Made by a program: the position numbers and the translations under genes
The notes under the pieces: generated by a model
What the model was told of the DNA's origin: nothing
What the model saw: the letters and a program-made list of their open reading frames with translations, nothing else
The model's database searches: none
Part shown: positions 11,443-22,856 of the stretch, one piece after another
Position numbering within the stretch: position 1 is the stretch's first letter
How the letters are laid out: each line of letters starts with the position of its first letter
DNA from: Areca catechu
Taxonomy: Eukaryota > Streptophyta > Magnoliopsida > Arecales > Arecaceae
Direction of reading: 5' to 3'
Length of the DNA stretch: 64,000 bases
Assembly (NCBI GenBank): GCA_021397845.1
Contig: CM038052.1
Location: 136,467,854 to 136,531,853, forward strand

Positions 11443-12713
11443 CTAAGAGATTATAGGTTCTCTAGGTTTGATTCTAGCTTGACATGCGCCTGAAAACTTA
11501 CAATGGGCTCCTAGCAAATTCCATAGGGTATGCCAGAAGTATAATACAAATCTAACATACATAATGAATGCATGTAGTATGCTAATCTCAATCAAGTGCA
11601 ATCTAATGATCTTAGAAATGCTGGAGGTGTCTAGAAAAGATAAGAAATAGGAACTGGGTTTAGAATTAGTCTGGTAGGGTGGAGAAAAAGATTTCGGGTT
11701 AGTTGGATAAAGTACGATATAAAAAGGCATGTTAGGGACTAATCCTAGACTGATGAGGTTAACCTTCCGAGGTTGAGGTCTATCTACAGAGCTTGCATAA
11801 TAGAAGGATAGGTTACTAATCTCAGGGAAGATGTCCTTAATGGGAACTATAGGAGGAGGCTCATCCTGAGGGTACTGATTCAAAGAGATCAGGTCCTTAA
11901 TAAATTCTTTTGGTTCTTCTATTTTAGGATTAGACTTTAAAATTTGGCTCCCCTCTATGATTTCCTCAGACAAGGTTATAGCAGCAATATCTAGGTTCTC
12001 TTCCTCTAATTGTTCTTCCAACACAGCTTTAGGCTGGATGTAGTTAGGGTCAACTATCTCTAGGTTGGCTTCTACCTGGGTATCTATTGGGTCAGCTAAT
12101 TCTATGTCATCTATAGGTATCTCCTCTTCTCCCTCATACTCATCTGCTAAGTTCACATCAGCTTTATACACTTCCGCATTAAGGTAAGCCTTGTGAATAG
12201 GAGTGGTAGGAGAAGGTCGGCTAAGGAAAAATTGGCTAGGTCCTGGTTTCTAACTATGGGCAATAATTCTAGTAGGTTCAGGTTGCCTAAGGGGTAGTGG
12301 CTTACTTCTGGTCTCATATCTAGGATTACTAACCTTTTGGGGTTTAGATCGATGGCCTAGGGGTTCATTCTGCTTATAGATCATGGTTTCAGATCTATAG
12401 GTCATGGGTCTACTAGGCTTATAAGGAGTGGGTGCATAGCATCTATGTTCATAGGTTTTGGGTACATACGTTCTAGGTTCATATAATTTTGGTAGTGTGG
12501 GTAAAGGTGGCTCAGGTTTGGATCTAGTTTGGGTCTTATGTGTTTTCTCTAGGATCCCTTTTTATTCACCATCTGGTCAAACCTCTGATTCAGCTGAGTG
12601 AAGGATTCGGCTAGTTGATCAGTAAGGGCTTTCATTTGGGCTTCAAAGTTATCCATGGGTTTAGCCAAAGGTGGAGATGGTGGGTGATATGATGCTCCTG
12701 ATCTAGTACTCAT
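11443..12713 (-). pseudogene. A2 shared non-autonomous ORF (MSTRSG...FWHTLWNLLG)
   Basis: The start at 12713 gives MSTRSGASYHPP followed by a Gln/Leu-rich, probably coiled-coil stretch. The middle is broken by stops and frameshifts. The last 242 codons (12171-11443) are open: an acidic Glu/Asp-rich segment, then the block shared by families A, B and C, with SLGLVPNMPF, SSYFLSFLDTSSISKIIRL and FWHTLWNLLGAHCKF. I recognise no enzyme, capsid or zinc-knuckle motif. The N-terminus resembles the start of some plant gypsy gag proteins; the C-terminal block is unknown to me. A2 lacks the 42-bp repeat expansion found in A1. Confidence 0.75.
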
Positions 12714-13716
12714 ACCAGACTCGATCAAACCAACTACAGCTCCCTAGACCTAGAGTTCAAAACAAGATGCTCAATCAGGGTGGCAAACTAGCCTATAGTA
12801 ACCTTGTACTCAGTCAGGCAGGTGTAAGGGGAGTGTTAGGTCCTTGATTGCCAATCCTAGACACCAATCAGAGATTGGCTAGGTAGCCTTCAGGATTGAA
12901 TCCTAGAACCACATTTCTAGACACTAAGCACAAGGCACACACAGGTTAGCTTGACACAGTGATCTGACACTTAACCCGGACCCGACCAGTTGGTGTCCCT
13001 AGCCCACTAGGATAAATTAAGTCTAATAGATTTTAAGTTAGGCTTGGGACTGAATGCAGGGGATGTGGTTTTGGGCTAAGGAGAGGTGACCAAATCCTCC
13101 CCCCATCTAACATAGCAAGAGTGACCTTAATGGTAGTTTATGCAATGATGGCAGGCAGATGATGCAAAATTAGGGTTTAAGTATTTTAGGTAGCTTTTAT
13201 ATATGTAATTTTTTTTTTTTGTTCTTTTGTAGAAATATGATTTGCAACCAATGACCTAATATGATAGAAACATACTAAAATAAAAGATATGCAAAGAGAT
13301 ACTAAACAAAACCCTAAACCTTCCAAAATTATCTTGCTGAAAAATAGAGCCAAAAATCTACAGGCTGTATTTCGGCTTGCAAAATCTGCACAAACTAAAA
13401 TAAAATCTACAAAATTTTGTAAAATAACTTGAATTAAGATGAATCTATAAAAATAAGAATCAAAATTTTGGAGTTCTGAGAAGGAAGAAACAATTTAAAA
13501 AAATGTATATACACTAAAAGGCCGAAATGAAAAAAAAAACCTTAAAAGAACTCTTTGTGTTCTTCTTCAGGGGTCAATTCATAGCGGCACACCTACCTCC
13601 ATAGGAGATCTCATCGATTGAGAATGAGTGTTTTGAAGCCATACTAATCTCCTATGACCGGACGGCCATGGTGAAGCACCCGATCCGACTATCCAAACAG
13701 AATTGAGCCCAAACAG
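12714..13716 (-). other. A2 leader (non-coding)
   Basis: About 1 kb lies between the primer site and the ORF. Near the primer site it contains the mini-ORF MAVRS (13652-13669) and a perfect 10-bp inverted repeat (13600-13609 with 13647-13656). An AT-rich part follows, and then a block shared with the A1, B and C leaders (about 12780-13110). Confidence 0.7.
13652..13669 (-). other. Conserved leader mini-ORF MAVRS in A2
   Basis: The minus strand reads ATG-GCC-GTC-CGG-TCA-TAG in a strong initiation context (CACCATGG). It is about 50 nt downstream of the primer site. Its 3' end overlaps the right arm of a 10-bp inverted repeat. The same codons recur in every family B leader of the window. Confidence 0.6.
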
Positions 13717-13728
13717 GCTCGGATACCA
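13717..13728 (-). other. Primer binding site of A2 (one mismatch)
   Basis: The minus strand reads TGGTATCCGAGC two bases after the LTR end. The consensus has A where this copy has C. Confidence 0.8.
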
Positions 13729-13730
13729 AA

Positions 13731-14974
13731 TTATGCGGAACCTATATATGCATGCAAGTATTTTTTTTATATTTTTAATGCTAAGTTGTATGATTAATCC
13801 CAAAGAACAGACTAAGGAATGATATAAAGAGTTCTATATGAAAATAAGAGGCTACAGCATGCATAACAGGACCTAAAAAGCAAAGGAAAGAGGACCGCCG
13901 AGGCTGAGAAGTCTCGGTTGGGCTAGTTCTCCTACAATAAAGCGACTAGTGGCAGAGGGGTGTACTTAGCAATGTCTGATGTGCCTGGTGAAGATTGCAG
14001 CAAAGAGATCACTCATTCCTCGATGGATGCAGCCTGAAAAATCAAGCCAGAGACCCGCGGATATCTGATTTTCTGCTCGATGATCCGATTGCGGCCCGGT
14101 TGGAGTTGTTGGATTAGTCGGAGTCGAGGGACATGCAAATGACCTGTCAGGGATTAGAAAACTCAAAGGGTAAGAAAAAATAAGGTGAAAATAGAAAAGG
14201 GAAGAGAGTGTTTGGAGGGGGTGGCCAGGGCTTTGGAGAGCAGGTTGGCGGCAGGAGGCTGTTGCAAGACACCAGGAAGAAGAAGGCTCACACAGGATCC
14301 CTTAAGCAGACTGCAGGGTAGCACACAGCAGTTGTAGAAAACCCAATTATACTTTATATCAAAATTAACTTCTTATACAAGAGACTAGGGTCCTTTAAAT
14401 AGACTCTTAGTCTTGGGCTCCAAGTAAGGGTACAGTAGTATTTACCAAGGAATTCTATTCCCATCGAAACCCTAGCTAGAAAATAAGGAAACATAGGTAG
14501 AAAAAATCCCTAGAATTTCTCTCCCTCTCCTTGCCTTGGTCACCCAAGAGGGGTGACTTTAAGTGGCCGACCAAGGGGAAGGTCACCATAAGCAAGTGGC
14601 GCCATAGCTCCTCTCCTGGGCCTAGACTGGCCCAATTTGCTTCCAGCTACAGTCCAGGGCTTCAGGGCTTCTGATTCCTCCATTGAGGTCTTCAAATCCT
14701 CAGGCCGGGTTGGACTTGGGCTTCACTTCCTTGTCTTCAAACTGGTTGGACTTGGTCTTCACTTGTATGATGTGGTCTTGAGTCTTCAGTGTACTTGGAC
14801 AGGACTAAAAAAATAAAATTAGCTCAACATGAGCTGACTAGTATAGGACTCAACTAAAACAACCATAACTTAGATGAACTAAGCTTTATTACAAATGGAC
14901 TTGAATGTAACTAAGTGATCCTCAGAGGGTTGTGAAGCCTCTATCTTATTTTGGTGCCTCTGGTGTCCGCACCA
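13731..14974 (-). repeat. 5' LTR of A2
   Basis: A 1,244-bp family A LTR on the minus strand. It starts TGGTGCGGACACC at 14974 and ends at 13731, where the expected CA has decayed. The U5 hairpin at 13898-13917 has a perfect 5-bp stem (CCGAG/CTCGG). It is the same family as 22857-24308, 36147-37543 and 57126-58398. Confidence 0.88.
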
Positions 14975-15182
14975 AAAACTTTTCTTTAGGGTTTAAAACC
15001 TATATCCTTGTGTTCCCCTTCAAGGGTCAATCACATTGGCACCCCTACACGCCATAGGAATCCCCTTTAAAAGGGATGAGATGGTTTTGCAGCCCTAGTT
15101 TTTCTATGACCGGACGTCCATGGTGAAGCACCCATACCAAGTACTTAAATTGAACTAAGCCCTAACGGGCTCTGATACCAGA
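14975..15182 (-). other. Partial family B leader next to LTR1
   Basis: This is the leader of a further B unit cut by the insertion of A2. It holds the primer site (plus-strand gctctgatacca at 15169-15180) and the mini-ORF at 15104-15121, here reading MDVRS. Confidence 0.8.
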
Positions 15183-16744
15183 TGATGTGAGACTAAGAGA
15201 TGCTAAGATGCATGCTAAATGATATGATGCATGCTGATGATTTTTCCTTTTCTTATTTAATGTTTTAATGGATTTAAGGATACCCGAAGATAAGCAAAGA
15301 GCATATCTATAGATTTTATAAAGATAAGAACTTTCTAGTATGAAAGATAGCCCCTAAGCAAAGATAAAGAGAGGACCCTGTGATTGAGAAAACCCGTAGG
15401 ACTTAGTTCTAGATCAATATCTACTTAAGAGATTAGAGATGCAAACCTTGAAAAACTCTGATGTGCCCGATGAAGAGTTCACTCACTCTCATGGATGTGG
15501 CCTGGAGGATCAAGCTTCAAACATGGGAATTCGCTGGCTTTCCGTCCGATGGTCGCAAAGGCATGGGAGATCGACTCCATTGTTCGTGGCACCTGGAGGA
15601 CCTGCAGCAACCAAGAGAAGGGATAGGAATCATAGAGAAGCAAGTAAGAAATGACAGAACAAAGGTTGAGAATGGTGGTGGAGGAGGTTCTTCTTGCAAG
15701 GCTCCTAGGTGGATCATCCAGATGGCATCCAATCTTGAAGGTGGGAAGGTGGCTTATGCTGGAGGATAGTAACTCAGGGCCTCTCACCCCTCGATGTCCT
15801 GAAGGTCAAAGGCGCTCCCTCTCGGAGTTTCCAGTCCATAAGACAAGGGCTAGAAGAATAATTTCGTAAACATTTTTCATTTCATCAACATTATTTTTAC
15901 AAAAGGGTTAGGGTCCTTTTTATAAGCACCCAAGTCTTCATTTGACATTTCAATTCAAATTTGAAAGAAGGGTTACAAGACTTGATTTGGGGAGGGAATA
16001 GAGGACGTTGTCTTCCTGAATCAAGGGGCATCCATTTGCATTTTGAATTCCTCCTTCATGAAACTTGGCATCTATCTTTTGAATGTTGAATCTTTTCATG
16101 AAGCTTGATCTTGGTAGCTTGATTTGTGGAGTGGGCTGAGGACCTTTTTGGCTTTGATCAAGGGAAGGCATGATATGGGGAGTGTTGTGTGGATATTGTC
16201 TACTTGAATCTAGGGAAGATTAATGGGATTCAACCATGGAATTTGAATTTGAAATCTCAACTTGACTTGTCCACCTAATGGAGCTTGGTGAAGTGGCACC
16301 TCCCCATGCCATGTGGCACTGATGACGTGCCACTATATGAGCTGATGTGCCACCTCCTATGCCATGTGGCATTGATGATGTGGCACTCCATGAGTTGGTA
16401 CTCCTACTTGGCATGGAGGAGAGGTGGCTTGACTCATCTTCAATTGGGCTTGACTTGAATGCCAACTTGTGGACCCATCTTCAAACTAGCTTGAGCCCAT
16501 CTTCAAATTGACTTGAGCTTGAACCAACTCGGTTAATTACAGGACCAATTGACCCTAACCTAACCAAATTGGCCAAATTACAAGACCAAAGCAAAAAATT
16601 GAAACCAACTAGATCCTAACAACAAGATTTGAAAGCAAATTACTCAGGCTTTAAGCCTTATTACAGGACTCAAAAGGTAAAAAACTTTAATCAGAGATCC
16701 ACAGAGGGTTGAGGAGCCTTTGTTGAATCTTGGTGCCTGCACCA
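15183..16744 (-). repeat. Family B LTR1
   Basis: A 1,562-bp LTR, starting TGGTGCAGGCACC on the minus strand and ending CACATCA. A TATAAAAA promoter box lies on the minus strand at 15917-15924. A cluster of direct and inverted ccatgtggca/tgccac motifs at about 16290-16420 lies upstream of it, probably in U3. The TTGCTGCAGGTCC box lies near 15595 and the conserved U5 hairpin near 15376-15400. Confidence 0.88.
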
Positions 16745-16789
16745 ATTCTCCAGGGGTGGAAGGAACTCGACCATATCGAGTAAGGGTTG

Positions 16790-17140
16790 ATTTGGCTTCA
16801 AAATTTTCAAGAAGGTCGGGGTTGAGGCATTGCTTGTCCTCATGGGTTATCCATAAATTATAGGACTCCAGTCGGCCTTGCCAACAAACAAGTAATGCTG
16901 ATAGCCTTTGCCCCGGGTTGTGAGCTTGATCATCTAGGACATGCTCGATCCGTTCTCCTCTCTCAGGTAAAATTGGAGGTGGACACCTAGGGTCGGTTTC
17001 GCTCTCAAATGAAAGGTCAGTCTCAAATGGTTCGCTGGGTACGTTTGCTGGTTCCCTATACTTGACTAAGTCCGAGATATTGAAAGCTGAGCTAATGCCA
17101 TAATTCTAGGGTAGCTCAAGCATATAGGCAATAGGGCCAA
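16790..17140 (-). pseudogene. B unit 1 integrase C-terminus and chromodomain remnant
   Basis: Read on the minus strand, this gives a gypsy integrase tail (GISS..NISDLV-like, near 17110-17060). It leads into a chromodomain-like block (ERIEHVLDDQA near 16960, then a degraded YLV.W.GR.ES..LWI region). No integrase zinc finger or DD35E core is upstream. It sits immediately before the polypurine tract and LTR, as in A1 and C. Frameshifts and stops break it. Confidence 0.65.
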
Positions 17141-17495
17141 CTCTCCTTATCTCTCTAGAGGGGGCAGCTCCATGAGCATTAAGTTTCTTAACGCTTCCTG
17201 GTGAAAACCGTTCAGGCTTAAGCCTAATCATTACATAATCCCTTGTTTTATATTCTTTGGCTTGTTTTTGGGAATCAGCCAATTTCTTGTATGTATTATT
17301 ACATAGGTTGATATTTGGCTAATCTTCTTATGCATGCTTCTAATATGCTGTGCAAGAGATTGTGCGGACTCTGGGACTCATACTGACACTTGATAAAAAG
17401 CAAACTCAACTATGTATTTTTATTAAGAGGATTTTTATTGGACTCTCTAGGGCTTTAAACTAATAGATTATTGACTCTCTAGGTTTGACCCTGGT

Positions 17496-18403
17496 CTAGT
17501 AAGCACATGAAAAATTACCATGGATCCCTAGCAAATGCCATAAAGTATACCATAAGTAGGTAGCAAAAGGGATGGGCTCTAAGGATTCATGCAACCTGGT
17601 AATCTCTACAAAATATAACCCAATGGCTCTAGAAACATGAGAAGACTCAGGGAAGGGTATGAAATAAGAATCAGAGTCTTGGGGCAATCTATGGGAAGCA
17701 TGAAACAGACCTTGGTTATTCAAGATGGTCTTAAAATTTGGACATTGATATATGGGTGTCATATGGTCCACTTGTTTTGGTGGTTCTTGGGGCTCGGTTG
17801 GGTTAATCCCATAGTAAGGAAGGTCAATTAATGAGGATCCTGGGACCAAGTCTATAGTCAGCTGGATGTCCATCAGGGATGGTTATTGATTAGGTGAATC
17901 ATTGGGTAAAACATCCTCAAACTCTTTCAGATCCTCAACTACTTCCTGGGGGTGTTTTTTTGGGTCAGTTCACGAATCTCTTTAGTGGCAGGGGTTCCCT
18001 CAGTACTCTCATTAGGTGGTAGTTGATTAGGTAACTCACAGGAAAATACATCCTCAAATTCTTTTAGAGTTTCAACTACCTCTTGAGGGTGTTCTCTTTG
18101 GATTGGCTCTTGGACCTCTTTAGTGGCAGGGTTAGGATGTGGGACTCTTCTGGGCTCATCCTCTAAGGAGGGATCATGTTGACGGAATCTCCTAGGATGG
18201 GAAGGTGATTCAAACTCTGGTTCGATGTGAGGCTCCCATGTCCTCTCCAGAGTTCGTAGCCTTGTTTCAAATCAATCAGCTCTTTGGATAAACTTGGCAA
18301 GCTGCTCAGTGATGAGCATAAGTTGATAATTGCAACTGTTCTCCTTGGGTTCACCTGATTGAGAGTGAAGTCGATGATATAGGACTCTTGACCTAGTCGA
18401 CAT
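17496..18403 (-). pseudogene. B unit 1 shared ORF
   Basis: The minus-strand start at 18403 gives MSTRSRVLYHRLHSQSGEP, then a stretch with the spacing of a coiled coil that contains a stop (IQRAD*FET). It continues through an acidic, Pro-rich middle. The last 125 codons (17873-17496) are open and hold SLIDLPYYGINPTEP, the SHVSRAIGLYFVEITRLHESL block and YTLWHLLGIHGNFSCAY. These are the family B counterparts of the A1 C-terminus. No known enzyme motif is visible. B units lack the 42-bp repeat of A1. Confidence 0.7.
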
Positions 18404-19412
18404 GCAACACATAATGAATGGTGCTATGGGCTTGCTAGACCTAGGAGTTCAATCAGAATGGATCAACATAGAAAATACACAACACAACAACTAGCCCTTT
18501 CACTGGCCAGGTAAGAGGTAGGAGTGTGGGAGGCCCCCTTGCTTTCGAAAGGATCCAATTAAAGAATCACAACACCGCTTAGGTCATTTGACGCTAGATC
18601 TCTTGCCATAGACACCAGCTTCCCGGTACCAATTGAAGGGTCGCATGCACTAGCTTCGCCAAAATGATCAAACCCAACTCATTGATATCGCTAATCTATT
18701 AGGTTGCTACTAGATTTCATATTAGATTTGGGTTCAAAATGCAAGGGTGGTGGTTTTTTTGGGCTAAGAAAAGGTAATGACCTCCTTTCCTTATCTTGTT
18801 ATATTGATGCCCTTAAGTTAATTATGAGAATGATGGCATATACATGACCTAATGGAAAGTATCTAAGTTTTATTTTGGATTTTTGATGTATGCTAGCAGA
18901 AATAAGATGCTGGAAATAAAAAAAATGTGAACCTAAATGCAAAAATTAAACAATATGGGAAATTAAAGTTTGACAAAATGCACTTGCTAGAATTTCAGAA
19001 CAGATTTGTTCTCAAGTAGTATTCCAGCTATGAAAATTCTACAGGCTGCAATAAAATCTGAAGAAATTTCAAAAAATAATATAAAATATGCGGAATTTAG
19101 AAAAGTAAAAATTACTAAAATCAGACATTCCTACAGGCAGAGACAACTAAAAATGTAGGCCATGTATTGAGTTGAAAAAATGCAGAAATTTTAAAGATGC
19201 TGAATTCTAAAGAGGCAAAACTTTTCTTTAGGATTTAAAACCTATCATTTTTGTGTTCCCCTTCAAGGATCAATCACATCGGCACCTCTACACGGTTTGG
19301 AATCCCCTTTGAATGGGATGTGTGGGTCTTGTAGCCCTACTTTTTTCTATGACTGGACGGCCATGGTGAAGCATCCAATCCATGTACTTAAAGAGAACTA
19401 AGACCTAACTGG
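18404..19412 (-). other. B unit 1 leader (non-coding)
   Basis: Leader between primer site and ORF. It holds the mini-ORF at 19347-19364 (MAVQS), an AT-rich stretch, and a block around 18500-18740 shared with the other leaders. The primer site is gctctgatacca at 19413-19424 on the plus strand. Confidence 0.7.
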
Positions 19413-19426
19413 GCTCTGATACCAGA

Positions 19427-20990
19427 CAATGTGGGACAAAGAGATGCTAAGATGCATGCTGAATGCCAAGATGCATGCTGATGATTTTTCTTTTTGTTAT
19501 TTTATGTTTTAATGGATTTAAGGATTCTCGAAGATAAGCAAAGTGCAGATCTAGAGATTCTATAAAGATAAGAACTTTCTAGCATGCAAGATAGCCTCTA
19601 AACAAAGATAAGGAGAGGACCTTGGGATTGAGAAACCCCGTAGGACTTAGCTCCAGATCAATATCTACTTAGGAGATTAGGGATGCAAACCTTGAAAAAC
19701 TTTGATGCGCCCGGTGCCGAGTTCACTCTCTCTCATGGATGTGGCCTGGAGGATCATGCTTTAACCCCATGGATTTGCCGGCTTTTCATCCGATGGTCGC
19801 AAAGTTAAGGGAGACTGACTCCATTATCCATGGCACCTGGAGGATCTACGAGCAACCAAGAGAAGGGTAAGGAATCATTGAGAAGCAAGTAAGAATTGAG
19901 GGAACAAAGGTTGAGAATTATGGTGGAGGAGGTTCTTCTTGCTAGGCTCCTAGGTGGATCATCCGGATGGCATCCAAACTTGAAGGTAGGAAGGTGTCTT
20001 GCATAAGAGAATAGTAACTCAGGGCCTCTCACCCCTCGATATCCCGAAAGACAAAGGCGCTCCCTCTCGGCGTTCCTTGTCTAGAAGACAAGGGCTAGAA
20101 GAATAATTTCTCAAACTTTTTTTCATTTCATCAACATTATTTTTACATAAGGGTTAGGGTCCTTTTTATAAAAACCCAAGTCTTCATTTGACATTTGAAT
20201 TCAAATTTGAAAGAGGGGTTACAAGACTTGATTTGGGGAGGGAAGAGGGGATGCTGTCTTCATGAATCAAGGGGTGCCAATTTGAATTTTGAATTCCTCC
20301 TTCATGAAACTTTGCATCTAACTTTTGAATTTTTAATCTTTTCATGAAGCTTGATCTTGGTAGCTTGATTTGTGAAGTGAGGTGAGGATCTTGTTGGCTT
20401 GGATCAAGGGAAGGCTTGATATGGGCAGTGTTGTGTGGATATCGTCCACTTGAATCAAGGGGAGATTAATGGGAGTCAACCGTGGAATTTGAATTTGAAA
20501 TTTCAACTTGACTTGGCCGCCCAATGGAGCTTGGTGAAGTGGCACCTCTCCATGCCATGTGGCACTGATGACGTGCCACTACATAAGCTGATGTGGAACC
20601 TCCTATGCCTTGTGGCATTGATGACATGGCACTCCATGAGTTGGCACTCCTACTTGGCATGGAGGTGTGGTGGCTTGACTAATCTTCAATTGGGCTTGAC
20701 TTGAATGCTCACTTGTGGACCCTTCTTCAAACTAGCTTGAGCCCATCTTCAAATTGACTTGAGCATGAACCAATTCGAATAATTACTGGACCAATTGACC
20801 CTAACCTGACCAAATTATCCAAATTACAAGACTAAAGCAAAAAATTGAAACTAACTAGATACTAACTACAAGACTCGAAAGTAAATTCCTCAGGCTTTAA
20901 GCCTTATTACAGGATTCAAAAGGTTAAAAACTTTAATCAGAGATCCACAGAGGGTTGAAGAGCCTCTATCGAATCCTGGTGCTTGCTCTA
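19427..20990 (-). repeat. Family B LTR2
   Basis: A 1,564-bp LTR, same structure as LTR1. The TATA-like box is at 20163-20170 on the minus strand. The terminal TGATG at the left edge has decayed to CAATG. Confidence 0.87.
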
Positions 20991-21039
20991 ATTCTCTTGA
21001 GGTGGGAGGAACTCGACCATGTCGAATAAGGGTTTATTT

Positions 21040-21390
21040 GGCTTTGGTATTTCTTAAGAAGGTCAGCATCGAGGCATTGCATGTCCTCACGGGTAATCCA
21101 CAAATCATCGGACTCCGGTCGGCCTTCCCAACAAACCAAGTAACACTAATAGCCTTTGCCCCTGCTTGTGGGCTTGATCAACCAGGACACGCTTGATCCG
21201 TTCTCCTCTCTAAGATAAAACTGGAGGTGGACACCCAGGATCAGGTTCGCTTGCAAATGAAAGGTCAGGCCCAAATGTATTGCTGGGTATGTTTGCTAGT
21301 TCCCTATACTTGACTAAGTCCGAGATATTGAAAGTCAAGCTAATTCCATAATCCGGGGGTAGCTCAAGCATATAGGCACTAGGGCCAACT
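21040..21390 (-). pseudogene. B unit 2 integrase C-terminus and chromodomain remnant
   Basis: Same position and motifs as the remnant in B unit 1: an integrase tail, then a degraded chromodomain. It lies directly before the polypurine tract of LTR2 (minus strand). It is broken by frameshifts. Confidence 0.6.
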
Positions 21391-21715
21391 CTTCTTATCG
21401 CTCTAAAGGGGCCAGCTCGATGAGCATGAAGTTTCTTAACGATTCATGAAGAAGACCGTTCAGGTCTAAGCCAAATCATTACAGAATTCCTTATTTCATA
21501 TTCTTTGGCTTGCTTTTGGGAATCAACCAATTTCTTGTATGTATTATCACTTAGGTTGATTTTTGGCTAATATCCTTATGCATGCTTCTAATATGCTGTG
21601 CACAAGATTCTGCGGAGTCTGGGAGTCATACTGACACTTGACAAAAAGCAGACTCAACTATGTATACCTATTGAGAGGATTTTTATTGGACTCTCTAGGG
21701 CCTAAACCTAATAGA

Positions 21716-22647
21716 TTATTGACCTCTAGGTTTGACCCTGGTCTGGTATGTACATAAAAAATTATCCTGGATCCCTAGCAAATGCCATAAGGCATATCGG
21801 AAGTAGGTAGCAAAAGGGATGGGCTTTAAGGATTCATGAAACCTGGTAACCTCTACAAAATATAACCCAATGGCTCTAGAAACATGAGAATACTCAAGGA
21901 AGGGTAGGAAATATGAATCAGAGTCTTGGGGCAATCTATGGGAAGCATGAAATAGACCTTGGTTATTCAGGATGATCTTAAAATTTGGACATTGATCTAT
22001 GGGTGTGATATGGTCCACTTGTTTTGGTGGTTTTTGGGGCTCGGTAGGGTTAAACCTATAGTGAGGAAGGTCTGTTAATGAGCATCCTGGGACCAAGTCT
22101 ATATCCTGCTGGATGTCCCTCAGGGATGGTAATTGATCGGTGAATCATTGGGTAAAACATCCTCAAAATCTTTTAGAGCCTCAACTACTTCCTGGGGTGT
22201 TTTTTTTTGGTCAGTTCAGGAATCTCTTCAGTGGCAGGGGTTCCTTCAGTACACTCATCGGTGGTAGTTGATTAGGTAACTTACCAGGAAATACATCCTC
22301 AAATTCTTTTAGAGTTTCAACTACCTCTTGAGGGTGCTCTCTTTGGGTTGGCTCTTGGACTTCTATAATTGCAGGGTTAGGATGTGGGGCTCTTCTGGGC
22401 TCAGCCTTTAAGGATGGATCATGTTGAGGAAATCTTTTAGGGTAGGAAGGTGATTCAAACTTTGGTTAGGTATGAGGCTCCCAGGTCCACTCCAGAGTTC
22501 CTAGCCTTGTTTCAAATGTATCAGCTCTTTGGATCAACTAGGCAAGCTGCTATGTGATGAGCCTAAGTTGATACTTGAGGTTGTTCTCTATGGTTCACCT
22601 GACTGAGAGTGATGTGGATGATACAGGACTCCTGACCTAGTTGACAT
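21716..22647 (-). pseudogene. B unit 2 shared ORF
   Basis: The start at 22647 (MSTRSG-like) is followed by a broken middle. The last 126 codons (22096-21716) are open, carrying SLTDLPHYRFNPTEP, SHVSRAIGLYFVEVTRFHESL and YALWHLLGIQDNFLCTY. Compared with unit 1 the block is conserved in length and hydrophobic pattern while many individual residues differ. The upstream leader is interrupted by element A1 at 22857-29110. Confidence 0.7.
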
Positions 22648-22851
22648 GCAACACACAACAAATGGTGCTACGGGATTGCTAGACCTAGAAGTTCATTCAG
22701 AATGGATCAGTGTAGAAAATACACAGCACAACAACTAGTCCTTTCACTGGCCAGGTAAGAGGTGGGATTGTGAAAGGCCCCCCTTGCTTTTGCAAGGACC
22801 CAATTAAAGAACCACAACACCGCTTAGGTCATTTGACACTATACCTCTTGC
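22648..22851 (-). other. B unit 2 leader, part next to the ORF
   Basis: Leader sequence broken by A1. It resumes at 29116-29841, where the mini-ORF (29777-29794, MAVRS) and a mutated primer site (gctctgatacta, 29842-29853) lie. Confidence 0.7.
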
Positions 22852-22856
22852 CTTAT
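22852..22856. repeat. Left TSD of A1 (CTTAT)
   Basis: CTTAT precedes the TG end at 22857 and recurs at 29111-29115. Other B leaders (for example around 38900) show the uninterrupted target. Confidence 0.95.

Larger units (their letters stand above)
11328..14974 (-). mobile_element. Family A element A2, truncated, non-autonomous
   Basis: On the minus strand: 5' LTR (13731-14974), primer-site remnant, leader, and one long broken ORF. The sequence is then cut at 11328, before the integrase remnant and polypurine tract seen in A1. No capsid, protease, RT or integrase core is present. At its right edge A2 abuts family B leader sequence (14975 onward), so it was inserted into the B array. The matching B sequence on its other side lies outside the window. 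Confidence 0.8.
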
